This document shows positions 8,101 through 15,172 of a stretch of DNA of 26,942 nt, piece after piece. Both the position numbers and the translations under genes were made by a program. Source of the DNA: an uncultured Alistipes sp. Lineage in GTDB: Bacteria; Bacteroidota; Bacteroidia; Bacteroidales; Rikenellaceae. The notes under the pieces are model-generated. The model had not been told where the DNA came from and made no database searches. It was given only the letters and a program-made list of their open reading frames with translations. Where the stretch lies: positions 1 through 26,942 of the forward strand of contig URRP01000032.1 in NCBI GenBank assembly GCA_900550375.1, read 5' to 3'. Within the stretch, counting starts at the first letter, position 1. Each line of letters starts with the position of its first letter.

Positions 8101-8364
8101 ACGGGCGCGCCGGCGGATCTCGGGTTCGTCGAGTCCCGTTTCACGGCGGAGCAAAGGCATATACCCGCTCTCCTTTCCGGATGCCAGTGTGTTGATTTCC
8201 TTTAGAATACGAGTCTTCATCTCTTCGGTCGCCTTATTGGTGAAGGTGACGGCCAGAATCGCACTGTAACTCTCGGGACGTTCGATGACGTCGTGCACGT
8301 ATTTGTAGGCCAGTTGGTAGGTTTTTCCCGATCCGGCGCTGGCGTTCAGTATTTTCGCTCTCAC
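5155..8364 (-). CDS. addA: AddA-like UvrD/RecB-type helicase-nuclease
   Basis: The product (1069 aa) is a superfamily 1 helicase with a RecB-family nuclease domain, the AddA subunit of the AddAB double-strand-break repair complex. Walker A ASAGSGKT is at residues 8-15 (Lys14), followed by ILAVTFTNKATEEMKTRI, DEFQDTS (Asp380, motif II), LLVGDIKQSIYRWRGGD (motif III), IMTVHKAKGLEKKVV (motif V) and LLYVALTRA (motif VI). The C terminus has the PD-(D/E)XK nuclease core VVVDYKFG (Asp1022, Lys1024). The frame continues upstream to 8628, but only through repeat DNA. The GTG at 8364 is chosen because it puts the ATPase motif at the expected N-terminal distance and follows a TACCTTTG box. AddB is encoded divergently, 1 kb away. 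Confidence 0.93.
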   Translation of the reverse strand: MRAKILNASAGSGKTYQLAYKYVHDVIERPESYSAILAVTFTNKATEEMKTRILKEINTLASGKESGYMPLLRRETGLDEPEIRRRARTARTRILHNYSRFTVLTIDRFFQRILRAFIKELGIDLNYNIELETVSVLTKSADALVEQITSDAELQRWLTDFVQERIDDGAKWDIRDGILALGDELFKERNRDALAVAGDKEALGRLVNDITSRSIASKKQFQKLGEQAISLMDEAGVSPTDYAGKSRSFALYFRTVAEGIIKRPSDTVYARSLSTEGWCAKGASEAAAAAARHLQPLLLELCTFYDSNAALWNTADLLRENYRSFALLTDLYAKVRQLCDEENVMFLSETKQILSKFIGRNDAPFIYEKVGNRFERFMIDEFQDTSVKEWQNFLPLLHNAMAQSEQTSVLLVGDIKQSIYRWRGGDWNILHSGAVEALGADNVEVKPLEENWRSLRGIVNFNNLIIDRVVETDSAALRRTLDEGVEKGAIAAPVAAQLGRTLADAYGTHTQRPCKQSRNEGYIRIETFAEEPPLIERIKETIDRGFRPKEIVILVRGRNDGARVAEQLLDFKRRNDDPRYRFDIMTQEALVIGRAPVSGFVAAVLHLSVEQHDTIRKALYNRYLGRAFDAQLPPEEADFLRTIRLLSPEEAFEKLVMHYGLDRRNGETAYLQALHEQIIGFSTGRVADIPLFLDWWEEQGAAKSLSVDESESTIEIMTVHKAKGLEKKVVLIPYCNWPLDPKTGGGVNNVVWAVPRIAEEGSPLAELGEFPVRYKKTMGESLFSESYYRELVYSHVDNINLLYVALTRAVEVLCIFIPQSQRGANVGSLLLQSLEHDADIARLGGTSGRYTATDAGETFEFGVAAAPEPEAVSAAERPQHVILEDYPTTVPDLRLRLPSDRYFEQGEEVELAPRNLGILMHRAFENAATREEIADNVRRAVADAELSPAEADALTAAIGRQFDDPLVAGWFDGGWNIVRNENEIIVPHHIRIRRTRREQASERTIRRPDRVMVKEGHAVVVDYKFGLRENPDHRRQLGEYIDLLHEIGYAQVEGYLWYVRMERIVAIGN

Positions 8365-8384
8365 ATTTGTCGCATGTTTCCTAC

Positions 8385-8416
8385 CAAAGGTATGAATTTC
8401 TCCGCAGAATGACGAA
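8385..8416 (-). promoter_or_regulatory. Putative addA promoter
   Basis: On the minus strand, TTCG (8416-8413, three of four matches to TTTG) is followed by a 20-bp spacer and TACCTTTG (8392-8385). The -7 box ends 20 nt before the GTG start at 8364. Confidence 0.6.
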
Positions 8417-8433
8417 GGAAACGTGAATTTTCG

Positions 8434-8586
8434 TACCTTTGGCTTCGCCTTAGATACTTCGCCTCGGCAAAATGCAAACAAGTTTGCTTTTGCGCTCGGC
8501 TTTTCGTACTTTGGCTGCGCCTTAGATACTCCGCCTCGGCAAAATGCAAACAAGTTTGCTTTTGCGCTCGGCTTTTCGTATCTTTG
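8434..8586 (+). repeat. Tandem promoter-bearing ~73-bp repeats, plus orientation
   Basis: Two units with a period of 72-73 bp (beginning near 8441 and 8513) share CTTAGATACT, CCTCGGCAAAATGCAAAC, AAGTTTGCTTTTGCGCTCGG and CTTTTCGTA. Each contains the palindrome GCAAACAAGTTTGC. The -7-like boxes are TACCTTTG (8434-8441), a one-base-short TACTTTG between units, and TATCTTTG (8579-8586) next to the gene. They are the inverted counterpart of the array at 4711-4842. Confidence 0.85.
8555..8586 (+). promoter_or_regulatory. Promoter of the DUF2807-addB transcript
   Basis: TTTG (8555-8558), a 20-bp spacer and TATCTTTG (8579-8586) fit the Bacteroidota consensus and spacing. The ATG follows 22 nt later. 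The whole promoter lies in the last repeat unit. Confidence 0.75.
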
Positions 8587-8608
8587 GAAAAACAAAACAG
8601 AGAGGATT

Positions 8609-9370
8609 ATGAGAAAAATCGGAATCATCGCCGCTTTGCTCTTGGCCGTTCAAAGCGTGACTGCGCAGGTCAGTGTCTCCGCTGCCGCTTCAGACGGAGC
8701 GAGCGGACAGACTGCTGTTCAGACCGATACGGTCGCTCAACAACGGCTTTGGCCGGACTTTCACGCCGTGGAGGTCGAAGGTGCCATGAGGGTGCGTTTC
8801 GAAACGGCCGATGCGGAGCATCCGGTGGGGATCAGTTATTATGCGAACGATTTCAAAACGGGAAAATACGTGAGCAAGGTGGAAAACGGCGTGTTGAAAC
8901 TGCGGATGCAGCGGTCTAAATCCGTCGATTCGCTGCAAGTGATGGTACGTTACAACAGCCTGAATTCCGTGAAGGTCTCCGGCGGAGCCGCCCAATTCGC
9001 GGGACTGCTGAAGACCAATTTGCTGGATGTGAAAGTATCGAGCGGCGCACGTTTCGAAGCGACGCTCGACGTAGCTGATCTTCAGATTGAGGTTACAGGC
9101 CGCAGCAATGTGACCCTGAGAGGAAAAACCCGTTATATGGATGCCGTAGTTTCGACAGCTGTCGTCGATGCTTCGCAGTTGCAGGTGATGGCGGTCACGG
9201 TCGACGCGTCGAACAAGGCCGAAGTGACGGTGCAGGCCTCCGACCGTGTGGTGATGAAGTCCTCGACGGGCGCTCTGATCCGTTATGCGGGAAATCCGGC
9301 CATCGAACGTTCGCACACCTCTTCCATGCTGAGCGGCACCTTCGAGCGGCTGAACACCGATAAGAAGTAA
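8609..9370 (+). CDS. Secreted head-GIN domain (DUF2807) protein
   Basis: The product (253 aa) has a signal peptide (cleavage likely after Ala19 in SVTAQVS) followed by a beta-rich repetitive region typical of the DUF2807 'head GIN' family, a putative adhesin-like beta-helix: alternating hydrophobic strands such as LQVMVRYNSLNSVKVSGGA, LLDVKVSSGARFEATLDVA and LQIEVTGRSNVTLRGKT. The family is common in Bacteroidota; its biochemical role is unknown. The start is the first ATG after the promoter. Open frame upstream of it is repeat DNA. It precedes addB by only 12 nt, so the two are probably co-transcribed, although no functional link is known. Confidence 0.85.
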   Translation: MRKIGIIAALLLAVQSVTAQVSVSAAASDGASGQTAVQTDTVAQQRLWPDFHAVEVEGAMRVRFETADAEHPVGISYYANDFKTGKYVSKVENGVLKLRMQRSKSVDSLQVMVRYNSLNSVKVSGGAAQFAGLLKTNLLDVKVSSGARFEATLDVADLQIEVTGRSNVTLRGKTRYMDAVVSTAVVDASQLQVMAVTVDASNKAEVTVQASDRVVMKSSTGALIRYAGNPAIERSHTSSMLSGTFERLNTDKK

Positions 9371-9382
9371 GAAGCGCGGGCG

Positions 9383-12241
9383 ATGCAGAGCTTTTTGCAG
9401 GAGGTCGCGTCCGATCTCTATCGGCGTTATGGAGAGGATGTTTCGTCGCTTTACATTCTCTTTCCGACCCGTCGTGCCCGCCACTTTTTCATCGACGCCC
9501 TTTCGCATCTGGCCGAACGTCCGATGTGGCAGCCTCATTGGCTGACGATCGACGATCTGATGCAGGAGGTTTCGGGGCTGCATTCGGGCGAACGCATCCG
9601 CCTGATCGCCGAGTTGTACAAGGTCTATTCGGCCTATCACGAAGAGCCTTTCGACAAGTTCTATTTCTGGGGCGAGATGCTGCTCAACGACTTCGATACG
9701 ATCGATAAATATCGTGTCGACGCCGATGCGCTGTTCCGCAACGTCTACGAATTGAAGGAGCTGGAGTCCGACGTCTCCTACCTGACTCCCGAACAGCTGG
9801 AGGTGATCCGCCAGTTCTGGGCCAACTTTACCGACGGGACGACGCTCTCGGAGGAGAAACGCCGCTTTCTGGCGGTGTGGCGAACGCTGGGGGATGTTTA
9901 TCACGGCTTTCGCGAGCGGTTGCAGCGGCTGGAACTTGCCTACGGCGGGATGATGCAGCGTGCGGCAGCCGACCGGCTGCTGTCGGGCGATTTCGCCTTC
10001 GCCGAGCAGCGGCATTATGTCGTCGCGGGCTTCAACGCTCTCTCCGCCTGCGAGAAGGTGTTGTTCCGTTTCTTGCAGCACAATGCCGAGACCGATTTTT
10101 ATTGGGATTACGACGACTATTATCTGAAGAATACCGATCAGGAGGCGGGAATGTTCGTGCGCGAAAATCACGCGGCATTTCCTCCTGCGGTCGAAGTGTC
10201 GCACGATAACTTCCGTAAAAAGAAGGAGATGCAAGTTGTCTCCGCCCCCTCGAACGCCGTGCAGTGCAAACAGGCCGGTCGGATTCTCGACGCCCTGCGT
10301 ACCGCCGCCGGTGAAAAGACGGCGTTGGACAAGGAGACCGCCGTCGTACTGACCGACGAAAACCTGCTGTTGCCGCTCCTTCATTCGCTGCCGGAGAAGG
10401 CCGGCGGTATCAACGTAACGATGGGCTATCCGCTCAAAACGACCCTTGCATACGCTTTTCTGGAGCGGCTCATCGAATTGCAGGTCCACCGGCGCGAAGG
10501 GCGGGAGGGAACGTCGTTCTATCATGTCGATGTAGCGGGAATACTGACGCATCCTTATGTCGTGCAGAGCGACCCGAAAGCGATCGCGCAGCTGCGCGAA
10601 ACGATGTTTTCCGACCGCCGCATTCGCATGAACGCTTCCGAGCTGACCGTGACGCCGCTGTTGACGGTGCTGTTCGCTCCGACTGCCGGGTGGCGGACGT
10701 TGTCGGACTACCTGCTGCGTGTCGTGGCCGCCGTCGCCCGCGAACCCTATGACGGCGATGACGCTCGGCAGCGGGTAGAGTTTCTGGCCGTTATTTCCGA
10801 ACAGCTTACACGACTTCGCAATTCGTTGGATGCTTGCGATATAGAAATTACAACCTCTATCTATACTTCGCTTTTGCGGCGGCATCTGCAAACCGTGCGG
10901 ATTCCCTTCGAGGGCGAGCCGCTCGAAGGGTTGCAGGTGATGGGAATTCTGGAGACCCGCAACCTTGATTTCCGCAATGTCGTCCTGCTCTCGATGAACG
11001 ACGACAATTTCCCCGGCAACTGTGTGGCGCAGGCGTCGTTTATTCCCTACAATCTGCGGGCGGCCTTCGACCTGCCGACGCCGGCGCATCACGAGGGGGT
11101 CTACGCTTACTATTTCTACCGCCTTGTCCAGCGAGCCGAACGTGTCTATATGCTCTATTGCGCGCACGCCGATGAGAAGACGACCGGCGAACAGAGTCAT
11201 TACATCTACCAACTGGATTTCGAAACCGATTTCCATCTGAAGCGCGTCGAGGTGGGCGTCGACGTCAATCTGGCTGAGAATCCGCCTATCGAGGTGGCCA
11301 AATCGGGCGACGTGTGGGCGAAACTCTCCCGCTTCGTCGACGCCGAATCGCCGGCGAAGCTCTCGCCGACGGCGTTTTTCCGATATATCGCCTGTCCGCT
11401 GCGTTTCTATTTCTACTCCGTGGCGCGGCTGAAGGCCGACGACGAATTGACCGAGGAGGTCGATGCTCCGATGTTCGGAACGATCCTCCATGCCGCGGCA
11501 CAACGGCTTTACGAGCGGATCGAAGGGGAGGAGCACCCGGGTGAAACGTTGCGCGCGCTGGTCAAAAGCGGAGCGGTGGAACAGGCCGTTACGGCGGCCA
11601 TCAACCGAGAATACCTGCAAAAAGAGTCGGCCGATGCGAAGGAGTACCCCGGCAATCTGGTGCTGGTGCACGATATCGTCTCCAAATACCTGCGTCACGG
11701 CGTCGTCGCCTACGATGCGGCGCACGACGGGTTCCGCGTCGAGGGGCTGGAGCGCGACGTCGAGGATTTATTCGGTTTTACCTCTGCGGGCCGTGAATTG
11801 CGGGTTCGGTTCGGCGGTATTGCCGACCGGATCGACCGGCTGGACGACGGCCGCCTGCGTGTGGTGGACTACAAAACGGGGGAGTCGCAGCTGGAGTTCG
11901 CAGGGATCGAAGCACTGTTTAACAGCGAAGCCAAACAACGTCAGTCCAATGTTTTGCAGACGTTACTTTATGCGATGATGCTGACGCACTCCGAAGGGTG
12001 CGAGGCGGTGCCAGCCCTCTATTACGTGCGGCGGATGAACCGTCCCGATTACTCGCCCGAACTGATCGACCGTTCGACGGGCGGCGTGGGAGAGGGCTAC
12101 TCGGCCTATGCGATCGAGTTCGAACGGCTGCTGCGCGAGAAACTCGCCGAGCTATTCGATCCCTCCGTGCCTTTCCGTGCGACGGAGGATACGGAACACG
12201 TCTGCCGCTACTGCGACTATCGGTCGATATGCCGCCGATAA
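9383..12241 (+). CDS. addB: AddB-like nuclease/inactive-helicase subunit
   Basis: The product (952 aa) fits the AddB/RexB-like partner of AddA in Bacteroidota. The N terminus LYILFPTRRARHFF resembles the degenerate helicase motif I and lacks an intact GxGKT. The C-terminal half holds a PD-(D/E)XK nuclease: LRVRFGGIADRIDRL followed by LRVVDYKTG (Asp829, Lys831). Four Cys fit the AddB iron-sulfur staple: Cys671 in YIACPLRF before the nuclease core, then Cys941, Cys944 and Cys950 in CRYCDYRSIC. The complex would process DNA ends for RecA loading. The gene starts 12 nt after the DUF2807 gene and ends in a convergent hairpin-rich gap. Confidence 0.9.
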   Translation: MQSFLQEVASDLYRRYGEDVSSLYILFPTRRARHFFIDALSHLAERPMWQPHWLTIDDLMQEVSGLHSGERIRLIAELYKVYSAYHEEPFDKFYFWGEMLLNDFDTIDKYRVDADALFRNVYELKELESDVSYLTPEQLEVIRQFWANFTDGTTLSEEKRRFLAVWRTLGDVYHGFRERLQRLELAYGGMMQRAAADRLLSGDFAFAEQRHYVVAGFNALSACEKVLFRFLQHNAETDFYWDYDDYYLKNTDQEAGMFVRENHAAFPPAVEVSHDNFRKKKEMQVVSAPSNAVQCKQAGRILDALRTAAGEKTALDKETAVVLTDENLLLPLLHSLPEKAGGINVTMGYPLKTTLAYAFLERLIELQVHRREGREGTSFYHVDVAGILTHPYVVQSDPKAIAQLRETMFSDRRIRMNASELTVTPLLTVLFAPTAGWRTLSDYLLRVVAAVAREPYDGDDARQRVEFLAVISEQLTRLRNSLDACDIEITTSIYTSLLRRHLQTVRIPFEGEPLEGLQVMGILETRNLDFRNVVLLSMNDDNFPGNCVAQASFIPYNLRAAFDLPTPAHHEGVYAYYFYRLVQRAERVYMLYCAHADEKTTGEQSHYIYQLDFETDFHLKRVEVGVDVNLAENPPIEVAKSGDVWAKLSRFVDAESPAKLSPTAFFRYIACPLRFYFYSVARLKADDELTEEVDAPMFGTILHAAAQRLYERIEGEEHPGETLRALVKSGAVEQAVTAAINREYLQKESADAKEYPGNLVLVHDIVSKYLRHGVVAYDAAHDGFRVEGLERDVEDLFGFTSAGRELRVRFGGIADRIDRLDDGRLRVVDYKTGESQLEFAGIEALFNSEAKQRQSNVLQTLLYAMMLTHSEGCEAVPALYYVRRMNRPDYSPELIDRSTGGVGEGYSAYAIEFERLLREKLAELFDPSVPFRATEDTEHVCRYCDYRSICRR

Positions 12242-12575
12242 TTTACTTGTTTACAGTTAAATGTATCTCAATTCTCCGGCTTGTCGGTGTATCGGCGCGA
12301 ACGGCTTGGAAGTGCGGCGATACGGTGGGTAGCAGGAAAGTTTCCGTTGGTAATACTGCTTATCTGCAAAATACCCTTGAGTTTCTGATTGTCTCGACAT
12401 TGCCGGGCAATGTCGGCAGTTCGCCGCCGCCTCACCGGCGGACTGCACCCGCCGAGACTCGTGCAATTCCGGCCGCCGGCGACGAACAGCGGACACGCTG
12501 AACGATCGAGGGGGTAAGATTGCGGAGAAGCATATTGCCAATTGGCAGACGGGTCTTCCCGACAGGCTCTCCAGT
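12242..12575. other. Non-coding, hairpin-rich gap between addB and the HAD gene
   Basis: No credible gene is seen in these 334 bases, which lie between convergent genes. The strongest structure is a pair of adjacent hairpins. One is CGACATTGCC-G-GGCAATGTCG (12395-12415). The other is 11 bp with one wobble (12416-12426 with 12436-12446). The pair is flanked by GTCT (12391-12394) and AGAC (12455-12458), which could close a branched fold. Further upstream, GTATCG and CGATAC (about 12288-12320) and GGAAAGTTTCC (about 12340) are also self-complementary. The hairpins may terminate either gene, although no T-run follows. A structured RNA or a decayed element is possible. Confidence 0.45.
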
Positions 12576-13136
12576 TCAGAGTTTTACCACGAAATAGGCC
12601 GCGCCGCTGCGTCGTGCCGCCTCGATGCCGACGGCCGAATCCTCGAAGATAAGCGTCTCGGCGGGCGTCGCCCCTTCGATCTCCATCGCCTTGAGGAAGC
12701 AGCCCGGATCGGGCTTGCTTTGCGGTGCGTCGAGCGCCGAAACGATGCCGTCTACTCCCGTTTCGAGATGCAGGTGGCGCATCACATTGTCGATATTGGC
12801 GCGCTGGCCTGTCGAGACGATCCACACGCGGCCGCCCTCTGCCCGAAACTGCTGGCAGAACTCCCACAGCGGACGGTTGAGTGCGACGAGGTCGAAATAA
12901 CGGGGATAGAGTTCGATCTTGCGCCGTCGGAGCCGGTCGATCTCTTCGGGATCGTCGATGCCGATCGACCGCAGGAATTCGGGACACCGCACACCGAAAT
13001 AGCGGGCGGCATACTCCTCCTCGGTCATTTCGTAACCCGCTTCGCGAAGCGTTTCGACATAAGCGCGGCAGTTGGCACGACGCGTATCGACGAGTGTGCC
13101 GTCGAAATCCAAAAGAATCAATCGGATACGGGACAT
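12576..13136 (-). CDS. HAD-superfamily hydrolase (phosphatase/phosphoglucomutase-like)
   Basis: The product (186 aa) has the four HAD motifs: LLDFDGTLVD (nucleophile Asp10, acid/base Asp12), IVSTGQ (motif II), the Lys in SKPDPGCF (motif III) and LIFEDSAVGIEAA (motif IV). A small helical cap (about residues 15-80) places it in subfamily I, with beta-phosphoglucomutase and phosphoglycolate phosphatase-like enzymes. Substrate cannot be told from sequence. It is the third gene of a minus-strand operon, starting 11 nt after the second M23 gene. It is shorter than most of the family (about 210-230 aa), but all motifs are intact. Confidence 0.88.
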   Translation of the reverse strand: MSRIRLILLDFDGTLVDTRRANCRAYVETLREAGYEMTEEEYAARYFGVRCPEFLRSIGIDDPEEIDRLRRRKIELYPRYFDLVALNRPLWEFCQQFRAEGGRVWIVSTGQRANIDNVMRHLHLETGVDGIVSALDAPQSKPDPGCFLKAMEIEGATPAETLIFEDSAVGIEAARRSGAAYFVVKL

Positions 13137-13147
13137 GGTTTCAAACG

Positions 13148-14095
13148 TTAGTCGAACGACTGCATACCGGAGCGCGCAATGCGCATCATGCGCTGATAGT
13201 CGTCGGGAGAGAGTTCCATGAAGAAATAGTGAATCGGGTCGACACGCATCCCGTTGCAGCGCACTTCGTAGTGCAGATGCGGGGCGAGCGATAGTCCCGA
13301 GTTGCCCGAGAGGGCGATGATATCACCCCGCCGCACCTGCTGTCCGCGCCGGACGTTGATCTTGCCCAGATGCGAATAGAGGGTCTCGTAACCGCCTCCG
13401 TGGTCGATGACGACCGTTTGACCGGAGGTGCTGTTGCGCAGCGACACCTCCTTGACCGTCCCGTCGGCCGTGGCGAAGACGCGCGATCCTTCGGGGATGG
13501 CGTAATCGACGCCCTGATGCGAGCGGAGCACCTTCTGGAACGGATTGATACGCATTCCGTAGGAGGTCGTGAGCAGCGTCAGCTGCTTGTTGATGATGGG
13601 TTGGATGGCCGGTATCCGGTTGCGGTTGGTGCAGCAGCCGATCGCTTCGGCCATGCTGTCGTAAGAGCTTTGCAGGTCGGCGGCAGCGCGTTCGGTGGCG
13701 TCGAGCCGCTGTGCGAACTGCTTTTGCAGCTCGGTGGTCGACTGCGACAGCAGCCCTTCGTAGAAGTTCCAGCGGTTCGCGGCATTCTCCTCCTCGAAAT
13801 CGTAGGGATCGGCCTCGAAGAGGATGTGAAAGACGTTGCGGTCGCGCGCCACGACGTTCTCCATCACGCTGCTGAGCGAGTCGTAGCGCTCGGTGAGCGT
13901 CTCGTACTCGCGTCGCAGCCGGTCGGTCGAATGCTTGAGGCGGTACTCCACCGGCGTGTCGAAGAAGATCGAGAAGGCGAAATAATAGAGCACGGCGGCC
14001 CCGGTCCATACGAAAAGCTGGATGATGACGCGCGTGACATTGTTCCAGAATGTCTTACGGCGGCGGATTTTGGCTATGTATCGACTGTCGGGCAT
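13148..14095 (-). CDS. Membrane-anchored M23 (LytM) peptidase, copy B
   Basis: The product (315 aa) has a short cytoplasmic start, one transmembrane helix (about residues 22-45), a coiled-coil-like region (about 55-150, ERYDSLSSVMENV and later) and a C-terminal LytM domain. The zinc ligands are His193 and Asp197 in HQGVDYA and His275 in HLHYEV, with the catalytic His273, so it should be an active zinc endopeptidase on peptidoglycan in the periplasm. It is a clear paralogue of the upstream gene, from which it is separated by 4 nt. Tandem copies suggest linked but different roles in wall growth or division. The exact role is unknown. Confidence 0.9.
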   Translation of the reverse strand: MPDSRYIAKIRRRKTFWNNVTRVIIQLFVWTGAAVLYYFAFSIFFDTPVEYRLKHSTDRLRREYETLTERYDSLSSVMENVVARDRNVFHILFEADPYDFEEENAANRWNFYEGLLSQSTTELQKQFAQRLDATERAAADLQSSYDSMAEAIGCCTNRNRIPAIQPIINKQLTLLTTSYGMRINPFQKVLRSHQGVDYAIPEGSRVFATADGTVKEVSLRNSTSGQTVVIDHGGGYETLYSHLGKINVRRGQQVRRGDIIALSGNSGLSLAPHLHYEVRCNGMRVDPIHYFFMELSPDDYQRMMRIARSGMQSFD

Positions 14096-14099
14096 GGCA

Positions 14100-15074
14100 T
14101 CAATCGGTTTCCATGGTCGTTTCGTGCATCTCCTCCATGAGCTTGTTGTACTCTTCGGCCGTCATGTCTTTGTTGAAGTAGTTGATCGGATTGACCACCT
14201 GCCCCATGTACATTACCTCGTAGTGGAGGTGCGGGCCTGTCACGCCGCCCGTGCGCCCCGCTTCGGCGATGAGCTGCCCGCGCACGACGGGGTCGCCCGG
14301 TTTGACGAAGACTTTGTTCAGATGCGCATAGCGGGTCTTATAGCCGAATTCGTGGTTGATGACGACGAAGGTGCCGTATCCGTGGCGGGCGCGGTTCAGA
14401 TCGACTTTTTCGACTACGCCGTCGCCCGTAGCATAGACGGCGTCGCCCACGTTGCACGCCATATCGATTCCTTTGTGCATGATGTAACGGCCGTAGAGCG
14501 GGTGGCGGCGCATCCCGAAGGCACCGATACCGTTGCGCAGTTTGTTACGGTCGATGGGCCACGTGGCGGGAATCGCCGAGGAGAGTTTCTCCTTGTTCTT
14601 GGCCAGAATCTGCAACTGGTCGAACGACACCGACTCCAGATAGAGTTGCCGTGCCAGTGCATCCATCTGTTTCCATGTGCCGATCATCAGCGACGAGTAA
14701 CTGTCGTCGGCCATCGGACGGTATTTTTCGCTGGGGTATTCGGTGTAGATGCCGTCGAGCGCGAGCGTGTCGGTCGAGAAGAGCGCCCGATAGACCGACT
14801 GGTCGCGGTGGCGGATCTCGGCCATTTTGCGTTCGGAGGCATTCAGCCGGTCCTGCATGATGCGGTATTTCATCACCAGCTCGCGGTTCGAGCGGTTGAT
14901 ACGGTACATTTTCGGGGTGTAGAAGAAGTAGGAAAAGAGGGCATTCACCACTGAGATGAGGATGAATCCGATGAGAATCTTGCGCAGCAGGCGGTAGGTA
15001 CGCAGGCGGAACGGAGCCGTGATAACTTCGTAGGTAAGGGTCTGCGGATTGAATCGGTGTTCTTTTTTTGCCAT
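14100..15074 (-). CDS. Membrane-anchored M23 (LytM) peptidase, copy A
   Basis: The product (324 aa) has the same plan as the next gene: a basic N terminus, one transmembrane helix (about residues 30-52, ILIGFILISVVNALFSYFF), a linker with helical heptads (about 60-170) and a C-terminal LytM domain. Zinc and catalytic residues are intact: His200 and Asp204 in HKGIDMA, His282 and His284 in HLHYEV. It is the first gene of an operon with copy B and the HAD hydrolase. Its promoter faces the alaS promoter. A role in cutting peptidoglycan cross-links in the periplasm is inferred from the family. Confidence 0.9.
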   Translation of the reverse strand: MAKKEHRFNPQTLTYEVITAPFRLRTYRLLRKILIGFILISVVNALFSYFFYTPKMYRINRSNRELVMKYRIMQDRLNASERKMAEIRHRDQSVYRALFSTDTLALDGIYTEYPSEKYRPMADDSYSSLMIGTWKQMDALARQLYLESVSFDQLQILAKNKEKLSSAIPATWPIDRNKLRNGIGAFGMRRHPLYGRYIMHKGIDMACNVGDAVYATGDGVVEKVDLNRARHGYGTFVVINHEFGYKTRYAHLNKVFVKPGDPVVRGQLIAEAGRTGGVTGPHLHYEVMYMGQVVNPINYFNKDMTAEEYNKLMEEMHETTMETD

Positions 15075-15100
15075 GCCTGAAAAAACTCAGCGAGATGGTG

Positions 15101-15131
15101 CAAATTTAGGTTAAATTGTGTAATTTTGCAA
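15101..15131 (-). promoter_or_regulatory. Promoter of the M23-M23-HAD operon
   Basis: On the minus strand, TTG (15131-15129) is followed by a 20-bp spacer and TAAATTTG (15108-15101). The -7 box ends 26 nt before the ATG at 15074. Its upstream element touches the -7 box of the alaS promoter on the other strand. Confidence 0.65.
15121..15128 (+). promoter_or_regulatory. -7 box (TAATTTTG) of the alaS-gpmI operon
   Basis: TAATTTTG fits TAnnTTTG and lies 44 nt before the alaS ATG at 15173. No clear -33 TTTG is seen at the usual spacing. Confidence 0.5.
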
Positions 15132-15172
15132 CCTGATAAAAGGAAACGCAGGAATCGGATAAAACAGTATAT

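Noticed and set aside
8434..8586. CRISPR array
   Set aside because: There are only two units of ~73 bp, directly adjacent, with no spacers and no cas genes; they are promoter-bearing tandem repeats.
8365..8628. N-terminal extension of AddA by up to 88 codons
   Set aside because: The extension translates tandem repeat units (recurring KANLFAFCRG), lies upstream of the likely promoter and would displace the N-terminal ATPase motif.
8690..11725. A minus-strand open frame of about 1000 codons over the DUF2807 gene and addB
   Set aside because: It is antisense to two recognised genes, is rich in His/Arg/Asp in the manner of GC-rich shadow frames, and shows no known domain.
12257..12541. A 94-codon minus-strand frame in the gap after addB
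   Set aside because: Composition is Arg-rich and irregular, with no motif, no promoter and no good start; the DNA is better explained by hairpins.
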